In this document: positions 9,076 through 21,711 of the stretch, one piece after another
Layout of the letters: each line of letters starts with the position of its first letter
Numbering within the stretch: the stretch's first letter is position 1
NCBI RefSeq assembly: GCF_023078275.1
Contig: NC_062985.1
Span: forward strand, 1,984,001 to 2,048,000
Source of the DNA: Leguminivora glycinivorella
Lineage: Eukaryota; Arthropoda; Insecta; Lepidoptera; Tortricidae
Length of the DNA: 64,000 bases
Direction: 5' to 3'
Position numbers and translations under genes: made by a program
Notes under the pieces: model-generated
Database searches by the model: none
The model's input: only the letters and a program-made list of their open reading frames with translations
Told to the model about the DNA's origin: nothing

Positions 9076-10671
9076 ATTATTTATTTATCTATAGTTACAA
9101 CTTACTAAAACACGTATACACTTTCGTGTAAAATCATAATTATCTAAGTAAAAAAACCCTAATCTGTATGCATAATATGTTCCCTAAATGCTAGATCTGA
9201 AAATAATAAGTATACCTAATTGAGTCTTTCAGTGTCTCGTCGCATAAGATTTCTTTTTATTTTATTTTATTTTTCTGTTTTTGTTTATTATTGTATCTAC
9301 CTAGGTTTAGAGCTACGCTGTCTCGCATGATAAGCTTAAGATATGAAGGCATAAGTATTTTAAATGTAATTTGTCATTACTTAACACAAGGTAACCTGGA
9401 CAAATAGTGTACCTACCTACATACCTTTACTTTTAGAAATACCTTAGATTGACCGCAACGCCAACAAACTGCTCCGCAGTTTGGCGAAACACTAATGTAA
9501 GGTACCCACAGTAAATTGTAATTTTCGATAAAATAATAAAATAAAATAAAAAGTTAATCGTCGATCAGATCCTAATCGGGTCGAATTATTTTTTTCGAAT
9601 CGGTCTTCTCTAGTTTTGGGAGTAAAACATACTACCTTAATAAAACCTAACTGAATCAAGAATATATTTTTGAAGTCGGTTAAAAAGGGTTCCCCGTAAC
9701 ATCCGACACCAAGGGCGAAGATAATTCATGACATCTAAACACGAGTGGTTTAAAAGCGTGCGACACTTCTCGACGCAATTTCACCGCAATTTTACCACTC
9801 GCCGAGAGATGTCGCTAATGTGTGTTCCGCAGCGCCATCTAGTCTTCATAGTTACAAACTTATCTTTTCACTTATAGTGGACTTTTTTTTACAAGGAATT
9901 AAGTTTTCTTTTTAATTTTTTTTGTAGTGTGGTAACTTTGTAAGCATGTTACGTTGCAAAATTATAGTTTCATGTGTAAAGGACGGTATGGTGATGGGTT
10001 AGAGGTGGTTTTTGAATGGTTTGTTGTATGGATCACTAGTAGGCCTACTACTTCAGAGAGAACTTGAGTTGCAGCCTGTGACATCCATTACAATAATGAT
10101 GTCTTTGGTTTAGGGTTGTGCAAATGATAATACAAAGGAACAAAATACTTAAATCATTAAAACTAAAAAATGAATACAAGTAAACGAAGTTGGTAGTTCA
10201 CAACTTTGTGTTACACTTTGTGAAACATTTAACTTCGCAAATGTAAACTATGTAAATAATGAACTGGCCTTCGGTATTTCAAGAAAAGAATACTCTCAGG
10301 AACTTGTTACGGGTGTTCATGTATATGTGCATCGGTAACCGCTTACCGCTTACTATCTTTGGTGGCTTTGGTGAAATGCACCTTTTTAATGCCTGGCTCC
10401 ATCCCTTTCATCTAGTTAGGGTTGTCAAAAATCTCGTAATTATCTAATCTGTGGTAGCACACCAAAAGGCCGGGCCGTCAAGTTGTACGTACCACATAAT
10501 TGCTACGTAGCAATGCGAGCCGAACGTTGCCAGAATCGCGCGATCGGGAGAGTGTCCCGTAGAGGCAGCCCTATGCAACTGGGTCTCGTTTAGTGTCAGA
10601 GTTGAAAAGCTGAGGACAGTGCGAACGCATTTAGTAGAGACAAATGTACTTACCGTATTTGTGTATTTCTT
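9076..10671. other. AT-rich, no gene recognised
   Basis: The common lepidopteran scrap GAAGTCGGTTAAAAAGG occurs near 9675. A higher-GC patch at about 10480-10640 has no open frame or repeat partner in the window. Confidence 0.4.
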
Positions 10672-10674
10672 TTA

Positions 10675-10714
<40 letters not shown>

Positions 10715-10724
10715 TTTTTTTTGA
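10672..10724. repeat. (TA)n followed by poly-T
   Basis: About 12 TA dinucleotides run directly into about 26 T residues. Low complexity. Confidence 0.9.
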
Positions 10725-10823
10725 AAAAAATCACCATTTTCAAACTTTGTTTAATGATTAGTACAAGATGACACAGAAAACAGCCAATCTGGTCAAAGCT
10801 GGGCTTTTCAGTGCAAAAAAGAC

Positions 10824-11016
10824 AATGAGGAGGCACACTCAAAGGTTATGACAGATGGCGCCACCTTATTAGTCCATTTACATAAACAATTTCATACGTG
10901 AGAGCGAGAAGAAGATATTTTTTTCTCTCTCACACATCATATGAATGACAGTGACATGCCTAGACACTTGCACAGGCGCCGCCTGGCGGGATAAAATATC
11001 AGTGTTCCTCCTAATT
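10824..11016. mobile_element. MITE family B, copy 1
   Basis: The ends AATGAGGAGGCACACT and (reverse) AATTAGGAGGAACACT are inverted with two mismatches. The interior contains 'gacagatggcgccacc', 'cgtgagagcgagaaga' and 'tcttgcacaggcgccg'-like motifs shared with 34372-34594 and 40967-41095. Non-coding. Confidence 0.75.
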
Positions 11017-11703
11017 ATGTTCAATAAATAGTTTGTGACTAGAAATAGGCGCAACATTCAATATTTCTATGAGACAATACACATTCGCGTAATTTTTTTT
11101 GTCAATTTTGGGGCTTTTTTTTAGTAACAGAAATGGCTAGACAGACTTTAACTACAAGTTTTCGTCTCTGACTGTATTTTGTCTTTTAACAAGATTTTTA
11201 TTTTAATATTTTTTATTTATATGATGCTCATATAATGCTACATTTTGTAAAAACGTCTGTCCCATCCATATTCTGTTTACAAAATATTTATAATTACAAA
11301 AAACAATGTTTCTCATTCCAAAAATTATCATCAATCACCATGATAATTATCAACATTTTTCCTATTTTCCGAGCAAAGCCCGGGGCAAAACGTGACCAAC
11401 TTTAATGAGAAATTAAAAGGAAAAATTGAAATCACCGGGCGTAAATGAAAAATTAAAAAGTGGACGGAAACGGAAGGCGGCCATGTTTCAGCACCTAATG
11501 GCCTTAATTACAGAGTGATATACTTTATGGTTTTAATCGAGTTATGGTTAAAAAAACAATACGGAGTTGTTTACTTATGATTTCGGGAATCATGACCTAT
11601 CTGTAATAAGGAGTTATAATGTGGCATAGCAAGTTTGTCGGTAGGGAATGGCGATATTAAAAGAAGTAGATTTTCTATAGACTATTTGTTTTCCGCTTCT
11701 TTT
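11017..11703. other. AT-rich, no feature recognised
   Basis: No open frame above background and no repeat partner found within the window. Confidence 0.4.
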
Positions 11704-11735
11704 TTAACCCCCGACGGGGTGTTATAAGTTTCACG

Positions 11736-11768
<33 letters not shown>

Positions 11769-12192
11769 CTGTATGTGTGTGTGTCTGTCTGTGGTGTCGT
11801 AGCTCCCGAACAGATGAACCGATTTAGATTTAGTTTTTTTTGTCTGAAAGCTGAGTTAGTCGGGAGTGTTCTTAGCTATGTTTCATGAAAATCGGTCTAC
11901 TATGTCATAGTATAATAAAGAGTACTGTCGTACAGTATGGCCACTCCCGCTCCCCGCTGAAAGCGCCGCCCACCCCCTCTCGGTTACCTCACAGTTACCG
12001 CCTGTCAAAAACACGAACAGTCAACCTGTCATATCTCACTCATACAAGCATGGTACGCGTTCACCTACACGAGCTTAGAGTGTGTGCTAGGAATGCGCCT
12101 TTTTCATATATTTGATCGCCAGTGTCCGAGACGTGACTATGTCGCGGTCGAGCGTTTTTTCAAAATTTTAATGTAGTGGTTAGGTCATCTAC
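11704..12192 (+). mobile_element. Family C repeat, copy 1, interrupted
   Basis: It starts TTAACCCCCGACGGGGTGTT, continues with a (TGTC)n run, 'tagctcccgaacagatgaac', 'aaagctgagttagtcgggag' and 'tttcatgaaaatcgg', then is split by a family H insertion (11907-12135) and resumes with 'ttttttcaaaattttaatg' and 'ggttaggtcat'. The complete copy at 36415-36702 shows that the family has inverted ends. Confidence 0.7.
11899..12143 (+). mobile_element. Family H MITE, copy 1, nested, ACTATGTC duplication
   Basis: The 229-bp element 11907-12135 is flanked by identical ACTATGTC octamers (11899-11906, 12136-12143). Removing it and one octamer rejoins a normal family C sequence, which proves the insertion. 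It starts ATAGTATAATAAAGAGTACT and ends CAGTGTCCGAGACGTG, with 'gccactcccgctccccgctg' inside. Copies at 17142-17365, 45535-45780 and 58233-58478. The 8-bp duplication fits hAT or P superfamilies. Confidence 0.85.
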
Positions 12193-12442
12193 TCACAACT
12201 TGGCTGTGTTTTAATATAATTAGTAGGTTTACAATCCTTTTATTTTTTCCCGATCAGTGTGTTTTTAATAACTTACTCTTACTCATTAGCGTTTACGCTA
12301 TAGGTATAGAATAACTTATCCGAAAGGCTGGCGCCCACTAGGTTCGTCGAATCGAATTTCAAAAATTCCTCTTCTGCATTTACTATGAAACTTCGTCGAT
12401 TGGCGACGCGTCGAATCGAATTTACCGGTTACCGGTCATAGT

Positions 12443-12700
12443 AAGATAAGATAAGATAATCATTTATTTGTTTGCTACAATACACACCAAAATTACACAA
12501 TTAAAACAAAAATAAACAATAAAAAGTACTAACACTACAGAAAAATCAACAATAGCATACATTATAAATATGGGTGGGTTTGCTCCACTCTTTCGGGCGA
12601 AGCAACTGGTAATTCTGCTAGAACCCAGGTCACTAACAGATCGTTGTACAAAAAAATTGTAATAGTAGTAGTAAGTGTATGGACACGATTCGACGTGACT
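12443..12700 (-). mobile_element. LINE 3' end, minus-oriented
   Basis: Read on the minus strand, this ends with AATAAATGATTATC and a (TTATC)n tail, the usual 3' terminus of a non-LTR retrotransposon. No reverse transcriptase is left, so it is strongly 5'-truncated. Confidence 0.6.
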
Positions 12701-13344
12701 CAAAGTGGACGCCAGTTTTAAAACATCAAGAAGTCATGACTCATGATAGAATCTCTATATTCCTCTATTAATACAAGTACCCATATTATATGTATATTCG
12801 CGACAAGCCCCGTAACTTTAAGCCAGGGACACGCGCCGCGCCGTGAATGCGACACGTAAACTAAATTGGTAAAAGGATTTCGCAGTTTGGGGGAGCATAA
12901 AGAGCACATGTGGATTGTAGATGAAGTAACTTTGGGAGAATGTTATGCGCGTTTTGCAATAGTAAAGTAGACCTAAAGGGCGAGAAAAAAAAATGCGCCG
13001 AAGTTTTTCACAGACTTGTTGCTATTACCTACAACAATACCTACTGTTTACATCCTTTCCTTAACACCCTTTTTTGCAAATAAATTAAACAAAAAAATCA
13101 ATCAACTGTAGATAGATAGATACGTCTATAATGACGTTTTTGTTTAAATAATGTTTTTTTTTTTAAATATGTCCGAACAATATCGTATCTAGATCTTATT
13201 CTTAACGTATATTACAGTTCGAATAAGGCAATAGTAATTTAATGCCCTATATATATTATGTATAGCCTTTAGCGCCACATTGGAGAGTTGAATAAGTATA
13301 CTTATCTACCAAAAAAGTAACTGTTCTGAACTAAAATTATTTTT
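12701..13344. other. No feature recognised
   Basis: AT-rich sequence with only chance frames on either strand. Confidence 0.4.
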
Positions 13345-13727
13345 CAGTACAGATGATGTTTTTTTTACGCACTAGTGCGAGAAGTGGTTCATTATATGCC
13401 AGGTCGAAACTTCGGATGCTCATCTGGGTGGCTAGCCGAATGGCACAAACGCTCACGAAACGCTCACGAAACGAAGCGCTAGTAGATATCTATCTCTATC
13501 GCGCTTGCGTATTGGCGCGACAGAGCCAGCGGCGTATCGCTTTCGTTTGGCGTCGGAGAAATGCCATTCGGCTACGGGGCCTGTACTGAAAAACGTCGTA
13601 CGATACACGCGTGAAAAGGAAATTCGTAACTCGTGTCGATTTAAAACACTCCCTTCGGTCGTGTTTTAATTTATCGCCACTCGTTTCGAACTTCCTTTTT
13701 TACGCACTTGTATCGTAATGTACTATT
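13345..13727. mobile_element. Family D foldback MITE, copy 1, interrupted
   Basis: The right part holds 'acgatacacgcgtgaaaagg', 'aacactcccttcggtcgtgt' and the end CACTTGTATCGTAATGTACT. The left part has TTACGCACTAGTGCGAGAAG. Related copies at 14027-14313 and 31255-31490 and a fragment at 61545-61605. Another MITE (13428-13576) sits inside it. Confidence 0.6.
13428..13576. mobile_element. MITE with GTGGCTAGCCGAATGGCA ends
   Basis: The ends GTGGCTAGCCGAATGGCA and TGCCATTCGGCTAC are inverted. The interior contains 'tctatcgcgcttgcgtattg', shared in reverse with 35231-35345. It is nested within family D. Confidence 0.6.
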
Positions 13728-14026
13728 TCTTTCCTCACAATAATAAGTAGGTAGTAGAAAAGAAATAATTATATATTTGATGGAAAAAAAGGAAAAAATC
13801 CAGTATGGTTGCATCATTTGTTCTATGAAAAACGAAAACGCATTTTTAGTTTTTTTTATCGCGACAGCGTTGTTTCCGCGAGTGTCAAATTTAAAAACGA
13901 TAAAGTTGGATCACGCGCGGGCGCCATTGTTGCGCTAAAGGGTTTTTTCGAGTGTACTTTTCAATTTGGCACCCCCCGCCGAACAGGGGTTGTGTGGAAT
14001 TGAAGATGTATGAATAAATTTTAAAT

Positions 14027-14313
14027 AGTACATTACGATACAAGTGCGTAAAACATTTCCTTTTCGCACGTGGTGGCGTGGTCGTCACAGATGGCCCTCC
14101 GAAGTTTCGACCTGATAAGAAATGAAGCACTTCTCGCACTAGTGCGTAAAAAAACCTCTTTTCTACTGAAGAAGAAGAAGGAACAGAAGGTGCTTTTTCC
14201 CGCACTAGTTCGCAAAGTAGGCCATTTCCAATCAGGTCGAAACTTCAATGGGCTGTGTACTGAAAAACGTCTTACGAAGTCTTTTCACTTGTATCGTATA
14301 TAGTAATGTACTA
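14027..14313. mobile_element. Family D MITE, copy 2
   Basis: Both ends are present: TAGTACATTACGATACAAGT on the left and the inverted GTATCGTATATAGTAATGTA on the right. The interior carries two CGCACTAGTGCG-type palindromes and two 'caggtcgaaacttc'-type motifs in opposite orientation. Confidence 0.65.
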
Positions 14314-15436
14314 TTTTGTGGTTGTTCTTGTAAAATAATCTAGATACTTCGCCAAGTACTGTGAATACAGTGTGCCTATTTCCGCTTATCTTTATAAAAT
14401 TCTGTAACAAACTTTGGATTAATAGTATTAATACACAGTGTTCCCGCCACAGCTCTACCTATGCCCACCTTAAACCAAGTGTCTTAATAAAAAAACATTT
14501 ATGTAGGTAATATCTGTATACCTACCGTTTTTAATAAAAAAAATAAAAAAAAAAGCCATGACTGAAAATTTGAAATGGAAAACAAAGTTTCTAACGAGGA
14601 AGTCGATTAATTACTTAAGAAAATATGCAAATATAAATTTGTGAATACCTATTCACAAGTTCCAATATCACACCCAAATACAATATCTGCAACAGAATAT
14701 TGTATTTATTTCATTTTTAAACTCTAACTAAAATTGCGTACGCGTCTCCTTGATTTTCTGTCCCTGGTCAAATCAAGTTCGTGTAATAGTGAAACACTTT
14801 TTTTTTCAATGGTCTGTTAAAACGTATGGGGCGCAGCGGAAATGAAACGGAACGCGCGATGGAATCGTCCGAACTATTGTGGCCAGAAACTACGTGTAAC
14901 GAAACGCAACTGTCAACGTTGGCGGCGAATTTAGAAAAAAATAATCATCGGAAATCAAAAAGGGAGTTTGACACCTGTGTTCGGCGAAATTGAATGTGAA
15001 GTTTGGGAAATAAAGTGTACTTTTGTTGATAATGGTTGTTTTTTTCTGTGTTATGAAGTTTTGTTTTGTTTTGCAGGAGGGTTTGCTGAATAATTTTAAA
15101 ACTAGAAAAAATACTGTTTTTTATGGTCATGGATTCACGGCCAGTGGATGACTAGCCAAGCAGCAGGAGATCAGAACTTACATAGTAGCTTAGAACACTC
15201 TGTTAGCGATCGATCGACCGTGAGTTCAAGTTTCATACAAAACAATAATTTTCTATTTTGATACTTCTTCTAAGGTAATAAATTATTAGTTATTAATAAT
15301 TTAGTAAACTAACATTGCAGTCGTGCACAGCGGCCGCGATCCATCACGACTATTGCATTAGGTCCCCTCCAATTATAACATCGCTAATTACAAATTATTG
15401 TGTAGCCCCTGCCATTTTTCTTCTCTGTGGTTTTAC
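14314..15436. other. AT-rich, no gene recognised
   Basis: A higher-GC patch at 14825-14930 lacks an extended frame. Nothing else stands out. Confidence 0.4.
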
Positions 15437-15541
15437 TTTTTTGATCGGTTTGACTTTAAAAAAAAAACTTGACTTAAATGACTCGAAAGTTCGAGTCATT
15501 TAAGTCAAGTTTTTTTTTTAAAAGTCAAACCGATCAAAAAT
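15437..15541. repeat. Near-perfect 104-bp palindrome
   Basis: Arms read TTTTTTGATCGGTTTGACTT ... GACTCGAA and the reverse complement, around a central A. The arms match along about 50 bp apart from length changes in the A/T run. It would extrude a long hairpin; probably the remnant of a foldback MITE. Confidence 0.75.
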
Positions 15542-16317
15542 CTTATTTATTATAAAAATTGTCTCATAATTATTTAGATAATATTCGAGCTTTTCTTTTA
15601 CTATCAGAGATCACATGACAGTAGGACATATGTTCTACGAACATATTTTGGCTATTAATCCTCGAAAATGTATACTTTATACCTACATGAAGTACATACA
15701 ATCAACAGCTCAAGGATTTTGAGACATGCAACAAATAGAATAGTTGCACTTTTAGATGTAGCAATAAATTGCTCTAAGCGCTTGGCCCCGACTTCATATG
15801 TATGACATTATTAGTAACACTCACACACCGTAATACCCCATACCTTACCACAACCTATGACAGAACAAATTCGTCATATTTTCTATGAAACAACTTTAAG
15901 CTTTCCCTTGGAACCGACGACATAACCTTACGACCGTACAAATAATATTGAAAATTATTTCAACTGCATGTAAAAGTAAAGTTGTCAAAAGTACATAGAA
16001 ACAATTTTATATTTTACATTCAAAACCACAGTTCAAAACACTCTCTTGTCTTGCAAAATAAGTGCCGTTTTTCCTGGCGAGAGTAACAAAATTGTGGTGG
16101 CACAGAGTTGGGAGCAGATCACCCTCACGGGTGCCATACGTCATCGCACGGGGGACGGTTGGACAGTTTAAATTTGGAATCCATTTTCAAAATTCGCTTG
16201 CTCATTATATTTGAACTTGGAATGTAGGTGTAAACGGGGGCCGTTTGTTTATTTATTATATTATGAGAAACCACCCGGTCAAACAAGTCAGTCACTAGAA
16301 CATGGCGCGACAAATAA
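15542..16317. other. No feature recognised
   Basis: AT-rich apart from a patch near 16085-16170. No repeat partner was noticed. Confidence 0.4.
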
Positions 16318-16570
16318 AATCTAAGAAAAACATACCTCGGACGGACCCATAAAGAAATATTCATTCTTGTTCTGATGGCATCACACCTTTGGTTTATTCT
16401 CGGATAGATGGCGCTAATATACTTATCTTTAATATTTGAGTATTTTAACACATCAAACAAACGTAAAGGATAGTGGTCAAATTGACAAAAATGTCGTTCA
16501 AATGTGTCGAGAGATGGCTGTCTATGCACTATGACTGCACATTATACTTTGACATTCCTTCTCTACTCAT
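16318..16570 (+). repeat. Family R repeat, copy 2 (diverged)
   Basis: Shares 'aagaaaaacatacctc', 'atagatggcgctaatata', 'tattttaacacat' and 'gtcgagagatggctgtctat' in the same order as copy 1, with many substitutions. It is the oldest-looking copy. Confidence 0.55.
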
Positions 16571-17141
16571 GGTTGTTAAAGTTGTTTGTCTGTCAAGGTC
16601 TGTTAAAAGAGTCATTAAAGTAAAAATGTCGTCACCACACAGTCCCTCGCAAAGGTTGTGGCAAATGTCGCGGCCTTTAGATCTCTAGGGACCGTTGGAT
16701 TGTTAGGGAAATAACTTGAAAACTACATTGAAATGGTGAAATAAAAGCAATTACACAAATTTTAAATTTAGAAATTAGTATTTTATAAATCTGTCATTTC
16801 ATAAGTATGGAATGCAAGATGGATGGTATATTGTATTAGAGTAAGATAGATATAGAGTGAGTATTTTGTGTATAGTTACTGTGAAAGGGTTTACAGATGT
16901 AATTAGTGCGTTATTGTTTTCATCGTATTTTCTCGGAATAGTTCGTATTTATCGTGTTAGTTCTGTCAACGTTAGCAACTCTTGCACTGATATTGGCTGA
17001 AATAGCATTGACAAATTTGTAAGTTGCCATGAAAATACGAAATAAAAACATTGCACACTACATCTGTACTTTGTAGATAAGAGCCCGATTCCGATTATAA
17101 TCCTGTTACAATTTTGGATTGGTTTTGATACAGCTTTGACT
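16571..17141. other. No feature recognised
   Basis: AT-rich, chance frames only. Confidence 0.35.
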
Positions 17142-17365
17142 AAATGATAAAGAGTATTCGTCCAGTATGGCCAGTCCCGCTCCCCGCTGAAAGTGCCGCC
17201 CACCCCCTCTCGGTTACCTCACAATTACCGCCTGTTAAAAACGCGAACAGTCGACCTGTCATATCTCACTCATACAAGCAGGTTACGCGTTCACCTACAC
17301 GAGCGTAGAATGTGTGCTAGGAACGCGCCTCTTTCATATATTTGATCGCCAGTGTCCGAGGTGTG
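17142..17365 (+). mobile_element. Family H MITE, copy 2
   Basis: Same order and orientation as copy 1 (ATAAAGAGTATTCGTCCAGT to CAGTGTCCGAGGTGTG). Flanking octamers do not match here, so this copy is older or was rearranged. Confidence 0.75.
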
Positions 17366-17576
17366 CCTACGTTGTCCGCTACGGTATAGCGTTCGTAGCA
17401 CAATAAACGAATTACGCTACGAAAGAAACACAAATCCCCATGCAGTCTTTAAAAATTGAGGAGTCCATCATCAAAACAGCAACAGATTAATATGGGACTT
17501 CTTTGGTGGTAGCTCCTTACGAACAATAAAATTATTCAAATTTCACCATATGGGTCTCGTAATCGGAGAACATACA

Positions 17577-18062
17577 TGTCGGATTTATAAGTCGATATTA
17601 CAGGGGAAGCCGAGCCGTCATCGTCCGGCTCGCTCAGGTCCTCCATATCAAAGTCCGGTTGGTTTTATGATTCACTATTTATTAATACGCCTAACAGTAA
17701 TACGCAATAATTAATCAAAACACAATCAGAAGTATCAGAACACAATAAAACACATATCAAAACAATAATAAAGTGATTCAGGTGTGATACAGCTCACCAA
17801 AGGACTCGTTGACAGACCGGTGGCTCGAGCGAAAGTGCTCAATCCCCAGTTCAAAACAAGCACCTACCGGTTTGGCAACGGTCACCTGATCCACAGAATG
17901 ATTACATAATATCGCCGACAGATGGCGCAGTCACCCAGCTATCAAGCTAAGTCGCTTGTCAACGTAAAGAATCCATAATAATTTTACAGTTTGACGCTAG
18001 ATGGCGCTCACAAAGGTTACAGTAAACAACAACAGATGGCGCTTTTATTAATAGCGCCGACA
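17577..18062 (-). repeat. 3' LTR of the gypsy element
   Basis: 486 bp, matching 27869-28354 at a fixed offset of 10292 with about five substitutions and no net indel. It begins (minus strand) TGTCGGCGCTATTAATAA and ends with CCGACA. A TAATAAATAG on the minus strand could act as the poly(A) signal. Confidence 0.93.
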
Positions 18063-18192
18063 CGACCATCCTGCTGCAGGTCGCGCTCTACATGCTTTAC
18101 AAGAATCATCAGGCACTCAGCCAATAAAATTCAACATTGCAATCCATAATGTTCATAGAATAATCTCACAATAATCATACAACAACAACAAA

Positions 18193-18622
18193 TCTCATAG
18201 AAGGAGGCCCCTGTCCTCAACGACTATGCAACAGTAATCATCTCATAGAAGGAGGCCCCTGTCCTCAACGACTATGCAACAGTAATCATCTCATAGAAGG
18301 AGGCCCCTGTCCTCAACGACTATGCAACAGTAATCATCTCATAGAAGGAGGCCCCTGTCCTCAACGACTATGCATCAGTAAAAATCTCATAGAAGGAGGC
18401 CCCTGTCCTCAACGACTATGCAATAGTAAAAATCTCATAGAAGGAGGCCCCTGTCCTCAACGACTATGCGATAGCATCAAATCTTAAAGATGGAGGCCCC
18501 TGTCCTCGACAACTTTCAAGCATTCGAGCTCATAGATGGAGGCCCCTGTCCTCAACAACTATGTTCTACTGATCTTACTAACAACTTTCATAGATGGAGG
18601 CCCCTGTCCTCAACAACTATGT
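18193..18622 (-). repeat. 48-bp minisatellite in gypsy 3' region, 9 units
   Basis: Units begin at 18193, 18241, 18289, 18337, 18385, 18433, 18481, about 18529 and about 18585 (marker TCATAGAAGGAGGCCCCTGT). The first six are nearly identical; the last three are diverged and irregularly spaced. The unit has stops in the reading frames examined and is non-coding. It lies between integrase and the 3' LTR. It is not CRISPR: there are no unique spacers. Confidence 0.85.
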
Positions 18623-19138
18623 AACACAATATCAAATAAACATTAACATCGTTATTCGGAATCACAGCGAATCATTTAGAATAAAATGTGTTAACAACAA
18701 ATTAACAGGAAACGTAATAATTGAAATAACTCACAACGAATTCATACATAGTTCTAAGTACACACTTAGTAAACATTGCACTGTAATTTATAAATTAATT
18801 ATGCTGTAGTGTAGTTCTTCAAATGAACATTTAAAACAACTTCCGATTTTGATCAGACTTACGGTAAGTTATAGACATATTAACTAGACAAGCTTTGTGT
18901 GAATTTCAAGAAGTGAATTCATTACAGTACAACGTCGTTACATTTACAGTAATAACTAAACATTTTGTAAAGACATCATTATGATTAGGTACACAATACA
19001 ATTGCACAGTGGTTTTAAAGGACAGTTACTTAGTAATCGTTTATTCACTTCACTTTTTTTTATTATTATTGATTTACACTTGCACACACCCTAACACAGA
19101 CACTTGCACTTACACTCACACCAGATTATTATTATTTT

Positions 19139-21711
19139 TTATGCTGATGATGTTGTTGGTTGATTATCGTCTACATCTCCGATCGCCGACATGGCATCTT
19201 GACAGCTATTACTATTTCCTGGTTTGGGTGCGAGACGAAGCTGGTCATGGGCAACTTTTTTAGGACGTCCTTTGCCCGCTACTTTTTTAATCATGTAGCG
19301 ATCATTGGGTAATATTTTCCAAATTTCATAGGCATCTGGATATTTTAAGTCAAGACCGATTTGTGTCCTTGGGTTTGTTTTAAATAGTACCATATCCCCT
19401 TTCTGAAATCGGTTTACCCGAGCCTTTCCTTTGTCAAATCTTTGTTTGTCCTTTGCAGCACGATCTTCGATTCTTTTATTCATGTACTTTTCCAATTGGT
19501 TGCGATCAACGGTACCTTCAGCGTCATCAATTAAACAAACTAATTCGGCTGGCACAGCACATGACCTACCAGTTAGAGCTTTTAAAGGGCTTATGTTAGT
19601 CGTCTTATTTTTAGTACATTTATGGCCAACTGAAGCGCGTCAAGACCTTTTTTCCAATCAGTAGTCTCATAATTACGGATAATTGTCAATCCGTTTTTCA
19701 CTACTGCCATCATTCGCTCCACCTGACCGTTTGATCGGCTTACTCCTGGTGCTATGAAGTGTTGATGAATGCCATGCTCATTACAATACGCTTCAAACTC
19801 AGCTTTGAAAGCGCTGTCCTGGTCACTGATTATTTGTTGAGGCGCCCCGAACATTGCTACTACTTTTTTGAGAGCGCTAAGCATAGATGTCGAAGTCTTA
19901 TTGGTGGCATATGTTAACATTGCGAACTTCGTGTATGCGTCAATAATAACAACCACATATTCGTGCTTATCGTTGCGTTTGGTCAGTTTGCCAGTCATAT
20001 CTATGTGTATTGTTTGAAATGGCGTCGGCTTCTTTTCGATTGGGTACATTTGTACTTGTTTTGCGCCTGAAGGTCCCTTACTGGTTTTGCATATGACGCA
20101 AGTGTCCACAAATTGCTTGACAGTAGTAGACATTGCGGGAAACCAGTAAACTTCACGTAATTTTGCCAGCGTTTTCTCCCATCCGAAGTGCTTCAGAGCC
20201 GTGTGATAAGCATTAATTATGCTCCATTGGTAAGTTTTTGGTATCACTTTTTTCCATTCTCTTCGGCCAGGTTCATCTTCAGGATCGTTCTTTTGGAGAA
20301 TGTTGTCATAAAGATGGTAGTCGTTCACCTCTTCACCATGTTCAAGTTTTTTAATCATCGTTGCTAAGTCAGGGTCGCGTCTCTGCTCCACCACAAGCCA
20401 GGAATCAACATTACTCGCTAGATTAATACACGCTGTTGGATTGCGGCTGAAGAAGTCTGCGTGTTTCACGCGGCTGCCCTGACGATATTCGATATTGAAG
20501 TCGTAGTGTTGCAAATACGCCAGCCACCTGTGAATCCTTGGAAGGAGTTCGTGTTTTTGCAAGGATGATTTTATCGCGTTGCAATCCGTAACGATAGTAA
20601 ATTTCCTCCCGTACAAATATTGTCTAAAGTGTTTCACAGCTCGAACTATGGCCAGTGTCTCAAGCTCATAGGAGTGATATCGACTTTCCGGTTCTGTCGT
20701 CCTCATGCTCATGTATGCCACAACATGTTGTCGGCCATCTTTAATTTGAATAAGTATCGCTCCGAGGCCAGAACTGCTGGCATCGGTATGTAGCTCCGTT
20801 GGCAAATCATCTCTGAAAATCGTTAGCACGGGAGCTGAAGTCAATCTCCTAATGATGTCGAGTCTCACACTCTCGCATTCGGCCGTCCATTGAAATTTAG
20901 CGTCTTTCTTTGTCAAATTATATAGAGGAATCATGCGTTCCGAGAAAGATGGGATGAAGCGCCTAAAGTAGCCAGCTAAGCCACAAAATTGTCGTACTTG
21001 CTTCACAGTAGTCGGAACAGGAGACTTCTCTAATGATTCCACCTTTTTGGGGCTTGGTTTCACTGTACCTTTTGAAATGATGTTGCCTAGATATTCAACA
21101 GAGTTTTTGAAAAACACACATTTCTTAGGATTGACGGAGAAACCAGCCTCGTGCAAAGCAACCAGCACTCGATCCAACATTTCGAGCCCTTCTTTGAAAG
21201 TTTTGCATTTTATAAGGACATCATCCATATAAATGAGTATGTCGTTGAGAAATGGACGCAATGCAGCCATTATTGCACGCTGAAATACCGCTGGTGCGTT
21301 CATAAGTCCAAACGGCATCATAACATACTCAAATGAGCCGTCTGGAGTGATAAAAGCTGTTTTTGGGATGGACTCTTCTTTGATAGGGATCTGATAGAAG
21401 CCCTGAGCCATATCCAGACAGATAAAATAAGAGGCATCAGCTAACCTGTCTATCTGATCTGAGATTATAGGCAGTGGGAATTTTACGGGGACGGTATTGT
21501 TGTTTAATTCCCTATAATCGGTACACATACGATCGTCACCATTCTTCTTTTTCACAAGTACAACCGGACTCGCGAACTCGGATGTACTTTCGCGAACTAT
21601 TCCATTAGCAATGAGGTCGTCGACGATTGTCTTTACTTTCTGTCGCTCTATAGGCGCCATGCGATATGGCCTTCGCGAGACTACCTTCTTGGGATCCTTG
21701 AGTTGAATATC
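19139..21711 (-). pseudogene. pol: gypsy pol: reverse transcriptase, RNase H, integrase
   Basis: In coding order the sequence shows reverse transcriptase (substrate motif region around 'MCTDYRELN', 'CLDMAQGFYQIP', catalytic YMDD at about 21231-21220), RNase H ('LHTDASSSGLGA', 'ELETLAIVRAVKHFR', 'TDCNAIK'), then integrase with an H-H-C-C zinc site, first catalytic Asp in 'HIDMTG', second in 'ISDQDSAF' and Glu in 'NGQVERM'. Near 19610-19620 a one-base frameshift separates the integrase core from its C-terminal domain, which continues in another frame to a stop at 19139. At the other end the frame is cut off at about 21711 by the LINE insertion; the roughly 50 codons beyond that are antisense LINE sequence, not Pol. 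All catalytic residues are kept, so decay is recent. Confidence 0.92.

Noticed and set aside
18193..18622. Regularly spaced repeats that resemble a CRISPR array
   Set aside because: The 48-bp units are contiguous with no unique spacers, in a eukaryotic LTR retrotransposon.
18623..19138. Possible env gene of the gypsy element
   Set aside because: No open frame of suitable length on the element's strand between integrase and the 3' LTR.
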